Shown one piece after another: positions 41,620-50,132 of a DNA stretch of 64,000 nt. The position numbers and the translations under genes were made by a program. Origin of the DNA: CAZQVN01 sp964596775. GTDB taxonomy: Bacteria; Eisenbacteria; RBG-16-71-46; JABDJR01; JAWXBZ01. The DNA is taken from contig CAZQVN010000001.1 of the NCBI GenBank assembly GCA_964596775.1, positions 62,001 to 126,000 of the forward strand, written 5' to 3'. The notes beneath the pieces were generated by a model that saw only the letters and a list, made by a program, of their open reading frames with translations, had not been told where the DNA came from and did not search any database. The first letter of the stretch is position 1, and the number at the start of each line of letters is the position of its first letter.

Positions 41620-43187
41620 GGGCGGCTCCCGGCCAGTTCGGCCATCGCCTCGGGAAGCGCCTCGATCAGGTCGCCGGCAACGAGACCGTAGCGACTCCGG
41701 CGCTCGCCGATCAGGTCGGCGCACAGGCCGTGCAGGAAAACGGCGAGAAGCGCCGCGTGCAGCGGCATCAGCCCCTGGGCCAGGAAGCCGCCGATCAGCC
41801 CGGCCAGGACATCCCCGGTTCCCCCGGTGGCCAGCGCCGGACCGCCGGTCGGATTCAGGAACGTTTCCCCTTCCGGGGAGGCGACGATCGTGGGAGCCCC
41901 CTTCAGCACGAAGACCGCGCCCGTCCTTTCCGCCCAGTCCGCGGCGAAGTCGATCCGCCCCCCTTCGGCGGCACCGGGGTCGACTCCGGTCAGGCGCGCG
42001 GCTTCCCCGGCATGCGGCGTGAGGATCAACGGTCCGGAAGCGGCGGCGGCTTTCAGCTCCCCGGCCCGGCCGTTGAAGGCGAAGAGCCCGTCCGCGTCGA
42101 GAACCTTCGGCACCTTCAACGCGGGCAGAAGGGCGCGGACCAGGTCCGCCGTTTCCTCCGACCGCCCGATGCCGGGACCGATCACCAGCGCGTTGAGCCG
42201 GTCGCCGGCGAAGGCCTGAAGAACCGGAAGCGCCGCCGGCGAAAGCAGGCGCCCCTTCCCTTCCGGGAGCGGCAGGGTCATGGCTTCGGTCAGCTTGACC
42301 TCGAGAATGTCGTTGAGGCTCGCCGGGACTCCGGCCGTGACGAGACCGGCGCCGGCCCGCAGCGCCGCCCCGGCCGCGAGCGCCACCGCGCCGGTCAACC
42401 CGGCGGATCCGCCCACGAGGAGCAGCCGGCCGCGGTTTCCCTTGTGGGTCTCACCGGGCCAGCGCGGGAGAAAGGAAGCCGCGTCCTCCGCCTCCACCAG
42501 GAAGTCGGCCACCCCGGACTCGACGATCCGCTGGTCCGAAAATCCCAGGTCCACGATCTCGACGACCCCGGAATGATCGCGGGCCGGATACAGGTAGTGC
42601 CCCCGTTTCGGGAGACCGAGAGCCACCGTCAGGTCGGCGTGGATCGCCTCGCCGGGCACGGCTCCCGTGTCCGCGTCGATTCCGGTGGGGATGTCCACGG
42701 CCGCCACCGGCCGCCCGATGCGCCGGATCCCGCGCACGGCCGCCGCCACGGCTCCGCGTGGCGCCCCGGAGGATCCGGTGCCGAGCAGGGCATCGACGAC
42801 GACCATGATGTCCGGGGGAGAGGCGAAGAACGCGTCGACCGCGGCCTCGTCCGCCAGCCAGTGCAGCACGCCCCCTTCGGCCTGCCATCGCTCCGCATTG
42901 ATCCGCGCGTCCGACGACAGGGCGTCCGGGGTTCCGAGTGCGGCCACGATCACGGAGACGCCGGCCGCCTTCAGGTGGCGGGCGCAGACATGGCCGTCTC
43001 CGCCGTTGTTCCCCTTGCCGGCCACGACCAGGGCCGTCAGCCCTTCGGGGCGGCCGAAGTGAGCGAGCAGCGCCTCGGCGACCCCCGCGCCGGCCCGTTC
43101 CATGAGGTCGATCGACGGGATTCCGTCACGCTCGATGGACGCGGCGTCGATGGCCCGCATGTCCTCCGCGGTGACGACGGGGATCAT
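41616..43187 (-). CDS. nnr: Bifunctional NAD(P)H-hydrate epimerase / ADP-dependent dehydratase
   Basis: This 523-aa fusion repairs damaged hydrated NAD(P)H. The N-terminal YjeF_N epimerase (residues 1-215) shows LTALVVAGKGNNGGDGHVCARHL and the AVDIPTGIDADTG motif. The C-terminal YjeF_C dehydratase (about 225-520) shows GRLLLVGGSAGLTGAVALAA, TPHAGEAARLTG, and the ADP-binding GGTGDVLAGLIGGFLAQG. Fused YjeF proteins of about 500 aa are the norm in many bacteria. It overlaps the upstream HAD gene by 4 bases (ATGA) and the downstream M20 gene in the same way. Confidence 0.95.
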   Translation of the reverse strand: MIPVVTAEDMRAIDAASIERDGIPSIDLMERAGAGVAEALLAHFGRPEGLTALVVAGKGNNGGDGHVCARHLKAAGVSVIVAALGTPDALSSDARINAERWQAEGGVLHWLADEAAVDAFFASPPDIMVVVDALLGTGSSGAPRGAVAAAVRGIRRIGRPVAAVDIPTGIDADTGAVPGEAIHADLTVALGLPKRGHYLYPARDHSGVVEIVDLGFSDQRIVESGVADFLVEAEDAASFLPRWPGETHKGNRGRLLLVGGSAGLTGAVALAAGAALRAGAGLVTAGVPASLNDILEVKLTEAMTLPLPEGKGRLLSPAALPVLQAFAGDRLNALVIGPGIGRSEETADLVRALLPALKVPKVLDADGLFAFNGRAGELKAAAASGPLILTPHAGEAARLTGVDPGAAEGGRIDFAADWAERTGAVFVLKGAPTIVASPEGETFLNPTGGPALATGGTGDVLAGLIGGFLAQGLMPLHAALLAVFLHGLCADLIGERRSRYGLVAGDLIEALPEAMAELAGSRP

Positions 43188-43876
43188 CGGACGCCGTTCA
43201 GCCCGTCGACGATGTCGAGAAGGTCCATGATGTCGTTGATGTCGTAGTCCGCTCCCGACGCGCCGATCCCGGTGCCGAACGTGTCGCCGTAGCGCGCGAA
43301 CACCGTCTTCATTCCAAGCGCCTTCGCCCCGATCACGTCGCGTTCCGGCCAGTCACCGATCATGAGCGCCTGGTCGGCGGTCACCCTGAGCTCGTTCAGG
43401 GCCCGCTGGAACGGCTCCTTGTCGGGCTTGCGCTTCTGCGTGTCCTCGAACGTCACGACCACGTCGAAGACGTGATGGAGCTGGAGATAACAGAGCCGGA
43501 GCCAGGCGCTTTCGCGGGGGGCATCGCTGACGACGGCCAGCTTCAGGCCGCGCTTGATCAGCTCGTGGAGCGTGTAGTTGACGTGGGGATAGAGAACGAG
43601 CGCCGAGTCCCGGGCACGCCGGTAGCCGACGATCGCCGCCGCGAGCATCCGGTAGTCGATGTGGCCGAGCGTCCGCTGAAGATAGACATCGAAGACCTTC
43701 TGGTACTCGATCCCCATCTCCTTGTAGACCACGTTGATCTCGTCCCGGGCTTCCGCGAGCGACTTCTTGAGACCCGCGTCGATCATGGCCGCCGCTCCGC
43801 CCGTAATGGCCATGTCCTTCATTTTCATGAAGTCGGTCAGGGTATTGTCCAGGTCGAAAACGACCGCCTTGATCAT
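43184..43876 (-). CDS. HAD superfamily hydrolase (class IA)
   Basis: The ATG at 43876 is the likely start because GGAGG is 6 bases upstream; the ATG two codons earlier is too close. The 230-aa protein has HAD motif I VVFDLDNTLTDF, motif II VVSDAPR, the motif III Lys in KRKPDKEPFQRAL and motif IV MIGDWPERDVIGAKALG. The helical cap (residues 15-90) is of the C1 type. Substrates in this group are small phosphoesters, and the specificity is unknown. It overlaps nnrD by 4 bases and may itself be a metabolite-repair phosphatase. Confidence 0.87.
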   Translation of the reverse strand: MIKAVVFDLDNTLTDFMKMKDMAITGGAAAMIDAGLKKSLAEARDEINVVYKEMGIEYQKVFDVYLQRTLGHIDYRMLAAAIVGYRRARDSALVLYPHVNYTLHELIKRGLKLAVVSDAPRESAWLRLCYLQLHHVFDVVVTFEDTQKRKPDKEPFQRALNELRVTADQALMIGDWPERDVIGAKALGMKTVFARYGDTFGTGIGASGADYDINDIMDLLDIVDGLNGVR

Positions 43877-43890
43877 GACCATCCTCCGAA

Positions 43891-43926
43891 AACAACGCGA
43901 GACAGGCCCGCGTCGGACCTGTCTCG
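43891..43926 (-). terminator. Possible terminator after the zinc-ribbon gene
   Basis: A perfect 9-bp stem (43918-43926 with 43898-43906) is followed on the minus strand by GCGTTGTTTTC, a weak T-tract. It lies between the zinc-ribbon stop and the HAD start. Confidence 0.45.
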
Positions 43927-44004
43927 TTGGATCGAACCGCCCTGCCGGTCACGGCCGCCGCGTTCGTCACGTCCTCGTGGCAGCGGCCGGGGAAGGGGAA
44001 TCTC

Positions 44005-44196
44005 CTACTTCGTGCTGCTCCCGATCGTGCGTCCGATGGAAATCTCCCCGTTGTCGATCCTGAGGTTGAAGCCGCACCCCGGATTGGAACAGACCCATGC
44101 CTTGTAGGTGATGGGTGCTCCGTCCCGGCCGTAGTCGGACAGCGGCAGAAGCACGCCGCTCTTGCACTTCTGGCATTCCGGGAACGCCTTTTCCAT
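44005..44196 (-). CDS. Small zinc-ribbon-like protein
   Basis: This 63-aa protein has Cys pairs CQKC (residues 8-11) and CSNPGC (35-40 region), a spacing typical of a zinc ribbon, joined by LPLSDYGRDGAPITYKAWV. The C-terminal half (FNLRIDNGEISIG) is beta-rich. A purine-rich stretch lies just before the ATG. Small zinc ribbons often bind nucleic acid or partner proteins; no function is known here. A TTGACA/CAGTAT pair upstream (44312-44283) could be its promoter. Confidence 0.7.
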   Translation of the reverse strand: MEKAFPECQKCKSGVLLPLSDYGRDGAPITYKAWVCSNPGCGFNLRIDNGEISIGRTIGSSTK

Positions 44197-44282
44197 CTTT
44201 TCGCCCCCCCTCCCGAATTCATCACGGCCGCAGTCAGGGCTCCCCGGCGCCCGGGATACCGGCGCACGCGTGGATCAGACGG

Positions 44283-44312
44283 ATACTGGCCTTCCGTTCA
44301 AGGGGCTGTCAA
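44283..44312 (-). promoter_or_regulatory. Possible promoter of the zinc-ribbon gene
   Basis: A perfect TTGACA (44312-44307) on the minus strand has CAGTAT 18 bases downstream, about 80 bases before the ATG. The -10 is poor. Confidence 0.35.
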
Positions 44313-44331
44313 GGGCTGCCGGGGCTGGGCG

Positions 44332-45756
44332 CTACCAGCTCGCCATGGCCGGCAGAAGGAGGCGGCGACGTCCGCCGTCACCGGGCTCCACCCAGATTTC
44401 CGTTGCCGTATAGGGCTGAAACATGTGGGGATGGCTGCGGAGGAAGGCCGTGTGCCGCCCGTCGGGAGACGCGATCGCGCCGAAGTCGAAATTGCCGAGC
44501 ATCTCCGAGGCCGGCCGGCGAACGACCCGGAGTCCGGCCGTCGGAAACTCAGAATTGGCCTCCCGGATGCGCCGGACCGCCGCCGCGGCCGCCGCGGAAT
44601 CGCCGAACACGCCGACCGAAAGGACCGGCGCACCCGGAGGCCCGTCCAGGGCATAACCGGAAACGTCCAGCCCCCGCAGCAGGAGCGAAGCGGTGCGCGC
44701 CGACTCGAGGTCCGGACAGGCGGCCGCGGGCGCCTGTATCGTCCAGACGGGCTCCGACACGATGCGGCGCAGCCGGAGCCAGTCCGGGGCCTGGCTGAAC
44801 GACAGGGGCCGGGCCACGCCGGCCGTCATGTCGATGTCCCAGCAGATGCCGGGGCGGGCAAGAGCCACGGCGTGCGTGTCGTCCCGCCAGCCGACCTTTT
44901 CGAACTGGCCGCGCGCCAGCGACACCGGGTCTTCGGAGGGCCGGACAAGCCAGAGGTCCCCGGGACTCGTGAGGTCGCCGATGTCCTCGGGTGATGTCGC
45001 CACGAGAACCTGGCCGCCCGGAGCCGGCCAGGAGACGAACGCGGTCCGGCATCCCACGCACAGCGTGTCGCTCCCCGCCGTGCCGTTGCTCCAGACCGCC
45101 ACGCCGGGGGTGAGCCCCTTTCGTATCTGCCATACCGTGCCGGGGAAGTTGTCGACGACGACGGGCCGGTCGGGAACGGGCAGCCGGTCCGGGTCCGGAT
45201 CCGCGCCGCGCCTCCGCTTCTGCCAGAAGTTCATCAGCAGGGGACTGCAGTAGGTGTCCGTGATCAGCGCGACCGGCTCCCCGCCGTCCAGCGGATAGGC
45301 GTACACGCCGTTCACGTCGGGGTTCGAGTCGGAACAGCGCAGGCAGACCGCCGAGGTTCCCTCGCGGTCGAAGGAGTACTCCGCGATTTCCGAGGGAAGG
45401 AAGGCGTTCTGGTAGGCGACCGTCCGGGTGACCCCGGTTGCGAATTCGTGGGCGTACAGCCCCCAGCGGCCACGGAACAGCATCCTCTTGCCGTCGCGGC
45501 TCAGCACGAAGTTCATCATGGACGGGGAGAGACAGCGGATCTCCCCGGTTTCCACGTCGACGAGCAGGGTGTCCTCGAACGTTTCCGGCGACTCCTCGTT
45601 CACGTAACGCCCGATCACGGCCAGGGAACGGCTGTCGGGAGACCAGGCGATCCGGTCGAAGAAGTAGTAGCTGGGGATCCATTCGGCCCCGGCGTTTCCT
45701 CCGGCGAGGACGACGAAAAGTACAGCCAGTACGCCTGCAGCGGGATACCGTTTCAT
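44332..45756 (-). CDS. Exported WD40-like/SPOR-like protein, paralogue of the upstream gene
   Basis: This 474-aa protein has a signal peptide (VLAVLFVVLAGGNAGA) and a beta-propeller-like body with repeated strands: FFDRIAWSPDSRSLAVIGRY, FVLSRDGKRMLFRGRWGLY, AEYSFDREGTSAVCL. A SPOR-like alpha/beta segment (APVLSVGVFGDSAAAAAAVRRI) sits near the end before FLRSHPHMFQPYTATEIWV. SPOR domains bind denuded peptidoglycan. It is paralogous to the 45753-47183 product (shared FDRxxWSPxxxSLAV and GxWGL). It is the last gene of the six-gene envelope operon and overlaps the previous one by 4 bases (ATGA). Confidence 0.72.
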   Translation of the reverse strand: MKRYPAAGVLAVLFVVLAGGNAGAEWIPSYYFFDRIAWSPDSRSLAVIGRYVNEESPETFEDTLLVDVETGEIRCLSPSMMNFVLSRDGKRMLFRGRWGLYAHEFATGVTRTVAYQNAFLPSEIAEYSFDREGTSAVCLRCSDSNPDVNGVYAYPLDGGEPVALITDTYCSPLLMNFWQKRRRGADPDPDRLPVPDRPVVVDNFPGTVWQIRKGLTPGVAVWSNGTAGSDTLCVGCRTAFVSWPAPGGQVLVATSPEDIGDLTSPGDLWLVRPSEDPVSLARGQFEKVGWRDDTHAVALARPGICWDIDMTAGVARPLSFSQAPDWLRLRRIVSEPVWTIQAPAAACPDLESARTASLLLRGLDVSGYALDGPPGAPVLSVGVFGDSAAAAAAVRRIREANSEFPTAGLRVVRRPASEMLGNFDFGAIASPDGRHTAFLRSHPHMFQPYTATEIWVEPGDGGRRRLLLPAMASW

Positions 45757-47183
45757 GATCCCCCGATCCTTGTTGTGATGAGTCGCCGCGGCGTTCCGCC
45801 GGACGGCCTGAGCCAGAGTTCCGTAAACGGGAGACTCCCGTCGAGTCGCCGGACGAAAGCGACGTCTCCCGCAGCGTTGCGGAGAAAACCGGAGTCGAAC
45901 GCCCCCCAGAAACGACGGGCGGGGGCCATGGTGACCCGCGCCTTGAGTCCCCTTTTCTCTAATACCGGGAGGACCTGCTCCGCGCTGGACGGAGCGGGAA
46001 AGAACCCGGCCCCCTCGATCCGCCCCCGCGGCTCCCCCTCACCGGCCCTCAGCAGCGCCGTAAAGGGAGATTCCCCCTCTCCGAAACGGAGATCCTTCTC
46101 GCACTTCTCGATCATGGCCAGGCGGGATCCCTCGTCCCGGGCCGAAAGCGGCCAGCGCTCGATGCCCAGCGTAACGAGCATGTCGGGTTCGTTCAACGCG
46201 GCCGCCCATGAGGGAAGCCCCTTGAGATCCACGGCACGCAGGGCATCACGGTCCGCATCGTAGATCCGGAGGCGGCCGTCCGCGTCGTTGAGATACGCCT
46301 CGCGGGGCGTGCGCCACGCCACCTGCGGCGACACGCTGTCGAGGATCCGCCGGGGCGGCGCGTCGGGCCTGAGCCGGTACACCGCTCCGGAGCCGGGCTG
46401 CCGAAGCTCGTGAACGGAGACAAGTCCGACGCCGCCGGCTTCCGGCCAGCTCGCCCACGAGATTTCCACGGAATCGGCCACGAGCTCCGGCGTTCCGGTT
46501 GCCCGGGCCCGGACCAGGCGGCGACCGTCGTACCGGAAATCACCGTCAAGGCCCGGAATGGTGAAGAAACGCGGGCCGCGCGCGTCGGCGATCTGCGGGC
46601 CGCGCCCCGGCCGCACGCTCGCGGTCCACAGTTCGGGAACAACGGCGCTGCCCGGCTCGAACGGCGCCAGGAACTCGGGCGCCCCGGACGCGCCGGCGCG
46701 ATACAGGCCGCCGGTCGTGTCGCCCACCGCGCCGACCAGGAAAACGGGCCGGCCCGCCGCGTCAAAGGCAAAGTCGTAGATGCGCGCACCGCCGCCGGGC
46801 GACGACACATGCAGCTGCCGCAAGCGTTCCGAACCGGGATCGAAATGCCACAGCCCCCAGGATCCGAGCAGGAGCATTTCGCCGGTCTCTTCGCGAAGCT
46901 GGAAGGCGCGGGCTTCGGCCGGCGCCGAGACGAGTCCCGATCGGGCATCGACCACGAGCGTCACCGGGCCGGAGCCGCGCTCGAAGCGATCCCCGCGGGA
47001 TCGATACTGGACGGCTTCGACGGCCAGCGACTCGCCTCCGGGCGACCAGGTGAGACGATCGAAAACCCAGCCGGACAGCGGATCGGCCGTCGCGGAACGC
47101 GGGGACACGGAGAGGGCGGCCAGCAGCGGCAGTCCCGCCAGCAGGGGCCGGATCGCGAAACGGAAAGCCGGTCTGTCGATCAC
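45753..47183 (-). CDS. Exported WD40-like/SPOR-like protein, paralogue of the downstream gene
   Basis: This 476-aa protein starts at a GTG overlapping the previous stop (GTGA) and has a signal peptide (IRPLLAGLPLLAALSVSPRSATA). The body repeats a propeller-like pattern (FDRLTWSPGGESLAV, FQLREETGEMLLLGSWGLWHF, VSPQVAWRTPREAYLND). A SPOR-like segment lies near the end (IEGAGFFPAPSSAEQVLPVLEKRGLKARVTM). The final FVRRLDGSLPFTELWLRPSGG mirrors the paralogue. It may sit in the periplasm bound to cell wall; its exact role is unknown. Upstream is the GATase-like gene, downstream its own paralogue. Confidence 0.72.
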   Translation of the reverse strand: MIDRPAFRFAIRPLLAGLPLLAALSVSPRSATADPLSGWVFDRLTWSPGGESLAVEAVQYRSRGDRFERGSGPVTLVVDARSGLVSAPAEARAFQLREETGEMLLLGSWGLWHFDPGSERLRQLHVSSPGGGARIYDFAFDAAGRPVFLVGAVGDTTGGLYRAGASGAPEFLAPFEPGSAVVPELWTASVRPGRGPQIADARGPRFFTIPGLDGDFRYDGRRLVRARATGTPELVADSVEISWASWPEAGGVGLVSVHELRQPGSGAVYRLRPDAPPRRILDSVSPQVAWRTPREAYLNDADGRLRIYDADRDALRAVDLKGLPSWAAALNEPDMLVTLGIERWPLSARDEGSRLAMIEKCEKDLRFGEGESPFTALLRAGEGEPRGRIEGAGFFPAPSSAEQVLPVLEKRGLKARVTMAPARRFWGAFDSGFLRNAAGDVAFVRRLDGSLPFTELWLRPSGGTPRRLITTRIGGS

Positions 47184-48457
47184 GTCTTGTGCTTTTTCTT
47201 TTCCGCCGCGGGAAAGAGAACGTTGTTCAGGATCAGGCGGTATCCCGGAGAGTTCGGGTGCAGGCTCAGGTCCGTGGGAGGGTCGCCGACGGCATGCTGA
47301 TAGTCCTCCGGGTCGTGCCCGCCGTAGAACGTGAACGTCCCGTTCCCCCAGTTGCCGTTCAGGTACTTGACCTCGCGGGTGCCCTCGACCTGTCCCATGA
47401 TGATGACACCCTTCTTGACCAGGTCGCGGTTGAATCCCGTCGTCTGGCCGAGAAAGCCGTTGATGACGCTGGTGTGGCTCTGGGTCAGCATGGTCTGGAC
47501 GGGGTCCTCCTTGGCGGAAAAGTCGAACAGCGTGAAGAAGTCCGCCTCGGCGCCGCGCGCCACCGAGTAGTTGGACGTGTCCAGGTTGGAAAACTCGTAG
47601 ACGAGCGGATTCGGCTCCAGAACGAAATTGTGGAACGCCAGGCACCGGTCGTAGTCGAGCTTTGCCTGGGCGCCCGGATCCGCGGAGTCGCCGTCGTAGA
47701 TGCTCTCGCAGATGTCCACGCCCTCCGCCGCCAGTGCGATGTCGTAGGTATCGGTGGCCGAGCACATGGCGAACATGAATCCGCCCTGGGCCACGTAGTC
47801 CTTGATGGCCCGGGCCACCGCCTTCTTGCACTCGCTGACCTTCTTGAAACCGAGTCGCCGCGCCGAGGCCTCGTAGGTGGACTGCTGTTCCCGGTACCAG
47901 TCCGTGCCGCGGAAGTTGTAGTAGAACTTTCCGTACTGGCCGGTGAAGTCCTCGTGATGGAGGTGGAGCCAGTCGTATTTTCCGAGCTCCCCGTTCAGCA
48001 CCTGCTCGTCCCAGATCTGCTCGAACGGAATGTCCGCATAGGTCAGCGCGAGGGTCACCGCGTCGTCCCACGGAACGAAGTTGGGCGGGATGTACACGGC
48101 CACCTTGGGAGCTTTCTCGAGGAGGACCACCTCCATGTTCGCGCTCTCGATTTCCGTGTAGATCGACCCCATCGTTCCGTCGTCGACGATTTCATAGGAG
48201 ATGCCGCGGATGCGCGCCTCGCGCTCGATGGACGGGGAGCCGCTGAAGACGAAGGATCCGCCGCGGTAGTTCAGCAGCCACTCGAGACTCTCCCCTCTCG
48301 ACAGGACCCAGTAGGCGAGACCGTAGGCCTTGAGGTGATTCGTCTGGGTCAGGTCCATGGGCACGAGCATGCGCGCCGATGCCGCGGAACCGAAACCGGA
48401 CGCGCAGAGCAGCAGCGCCAGCCCGACCAGTCCGCGGCGGAGAGTTTCACGATTCAC
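47180..48457 (-). CDS. Secreted conserved protein, GATase-like fold (often mislabelled asparagine synthetase B)
   Basis: This 425-aa protein opens with a signal peptide (LRRGLVGLALLLCASGFGSA) and the family phrase MLVPMDLTQTNHLKAYGLAYWVLSRG. LLNYRGGSF and MEVVLLEKAPKVAVYIPP follow, then PWDDAVTLALTYADIPFE, YDWLHLHHEDFTGQYGKF and GGFMFAMCSATDTYD. I recognise it as the secreted family common in Bacteroidetes and relatives that databases label asparagine synthetase B; the true activity is unknown. The YDWLHLHHEDF and GGFMF motifs resemble the GATase-type fold also seen in DUF4159. It lies between the TPR gene (11-base overlap) and the paralogous WD40-like genes. Confidence 0.8.
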   Translation of the reverse strand: MNRETLRRGLVGLALLLCASGFGSAASARMLVPMDLTQTNHLKAYGLAYWVLSRGESLEWLLNYRGGSFVFSGSPSIEREARIRGISYEIVDDGTMGSIYTEIESANMEVVLLEKAPKVAVYIPPNFVPWDDAVTLALTYADIPFEQIWDEQVLNGELGKYDWLHLHHEDFTGQYGKFYYNFRGTDWYREQQSTYEASARRLGFKKVSECKKAVARAIKDYVAQGGFMFAMCSATDTYDIALAAEGVDICESIYDGDSADPGAQAKLDYDRCLAFHNFVLEPNPLVYEFSNLDTSNYSVARGAEADFFTLFDFSAKEDPVQTMLTQSHTSVINGFLGQTTGFNRDLVKKGVIIMGQVEGTREVKYLNGNWGNGTFTFYGGHDPEDYQHAVGDPPTDLSLHPNSPGYRLILNNVLFPAAEKKKHKT

Positions 48458-50132
48458 TTGTCTTCCTCAGTCTTTCCACCGTCCGCCTGACTTCCGCGGA
48501 CAGCAGGTTTTCGGGGTAATCGGCCAGGAGACGCTCGTAGGTTTCCAGCGCCATCTTCTTGTCGCCCAGCTCATTGAGATAGAGATCCCCCATGAACGCC
48601 AGGGCGTGCGGGGCCACCCGGGACTTCGGATACTCCGCGGCTGTTCTTTCACAAAGCACGATGACGGAAGCCGCATCGCCCCGGTTCCGGAGCACTTCCG
48701 CTTCGCGGAACAGGGCTTCCGCCGCGAACTCCGTGCCGGGCCAGGATCCGACCAGTCCGTGGGCGGTGGCGATCACCGCGGTCGTGTCGGCAATGCGGGT
48801 CAGGCGCTCCATGTCCGCGTACATTTTCAGAGCCGCCATCTGCCCCTGGTCCGTGGCCCGAACGACCTGGAGGTACCGTCCCACCGCGTCGTTGGCCTTC
48901 TGGGTGCGGGTGAAGTTTTCCGCGACGTCCTGGTAGGCCGTCTGGGCTTCCTTGAACGACCCCGCGAAAAACAGGATCTCCGCGCCGAGGAATGCTCCCT
49001 CCGCCTGGGTTTCCTGGTCCGCGGTCGTGGCCTTCAGCTTCTCCAGTTCCCGCCGCGCCGCGTCCGTTTCGTTCAGCCGCAGGTGGCAGTCGGCGAGCTG
49101 AAGATGAACGAACCCGACGCGATCTCCGACCCTGGGATGCCCCAGGAGCCCCTGGTACGTGGCCAGCGCGGACCTGTAGTCGCCGAGACGCGTGGACTGG
49201 ATGTCCGCCAGCGTCAGCAGCGCCGCGACCCCGGCCGCGTTGTCCGGGTTGGTGTCGGCTATGGCCCGGTAGGCGGAGGCGGCCTGCGCGTACCGGTTCT
49301 GCTCCATCGCGATTTCCGCGACGCGCGTCCAGGCCCCCGTGCGAAAGGCTGGATCGACGCCCAGTTCGGCCGCCTTCTGGTACGCGTTCGCGGCCAGGGC
49401 GTTTCGGCCCGAAGTGAACAGGCCGTCGCCGAAAAGATAGATCACCGAGCCCTTTGCACCGGACAACCGGTCGGCCTCGACGACCTCCGCGAGCGCCGCG
49501 GTTTCTTCACCGCGGCGAAGAAGCGCATCACCGAGAAGAATCCTGAGTTCGGGATGCTTCGGATTGGAGGAAATCAGCTTGCGGATGGCCGGTTCGATCC
49601 GGGGAGCAACGCTCGCCTCGGCCGAAAGCTCTTCGAAGGCGCGCATGGCCCAGGGGAGCGAGAGATCCGCGCCCTCGGCCGCATTGTCGAGAACGGCCAC
49701 CACATCCTCCAGGTACAGCACGTACTTCTTCTGCGAGCGGTGGATTTCGCCGAGGCTTCTCCGGATGGCCGGATCGTCGCCCGATGTCTTCAGGGCCGAA
49801 GTGAGGAACTCCTCCGCCTGGTCGATCTGCCCGAGCGCCATGAGCGCGTCGGCATAACCGCGGGTGGCCGTGAGGTCGCCCGGGTACGCGGCCAGCATGC
49901 TCTTGTACGTGGCCAGCGCCGGGCCGTGCTGCCCGAGCGACGTCTGGCGCGCCGCCGTCCGCAGCAGCTGGTTGTACCGGGCATCGGACTGCTGTGCCTT
50001 GATCTGGCCCTGCTGTGCGTGGGCCATCGCCGGGGTCGAACCGAGCAGGATGACCGCCATCCACAACGGCGCGGCCGGCCAGGAAAGGAGCCGCCAGACG
50101 GCGGGGCCCCGGGTCTTCAACGTGAGATCCAT
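48447..50132 (-). CDS. Periplasmic TPR-repeat protein
   Basis: This 561-aa protein has a signal peptide (VWRLLSWPAAPLWMAVILLGSTPAMA). Tetratricopeptide-type helical repeats follow through most of its length, such as QHGPALATYKSMLAAYPGDL, RYAQAASAYRAIADTNPDN, DYRSALATYQGLLGHPRV and KKMALETYERLLADYPENLL. TPRs bind partner proteins, so it probably organises the envelope complex of the operon. Its start overlaps the coiled-coil gene stop (TGATG) and its end overlaps the next gene by 11 bases. Confidence 0.82.
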   Translation of the reverse strand: MDLTLKTRGPAVWRLLSWPAAPLWMAVILLGSTPAMAHAQQGQIKAQQSDARYNQLLRTAARQTSLGQHGPALATYKSMLAAYPGDLTATRGYADALMALGQIDQAEEFLTSALKTSGDDPAIRRSLGEIHRSQKKYVLYLEDVVAVLDNAAEGADLSLPWAMRAFEELSAEASVAPRIEPAIRKLISSNPKHPELRILLGDALLRRGEETAALAEVVEADRLSGAKGSVIYLFGDGLFTSGRNALAANAYQKAAELGVDPAFRTGAWTRVAEIAMEQNRYAQAASAYRAIADTNPDNAAGVAALLTLADIQSTRLGDYRSALATYQGLLGHPRVGDRVGFVHLQLADCHLRLNETDAARRELEKLKATTADQETQAEGAFLGAEILFFAGSFKEAQTAYQDVAENFTRTQKANDAVGRYLQVVRATDQGQMAALKMYADMERLTRIADTTAVIATAHGLVGSWPGTEFAAEALFREAEVLRNRGDAASVIVLCERTAAEYPKSRVAPHALAFMGDLYLNELGDKKMALETYERLLADYPENLLSAEVRRTVERLRKTSES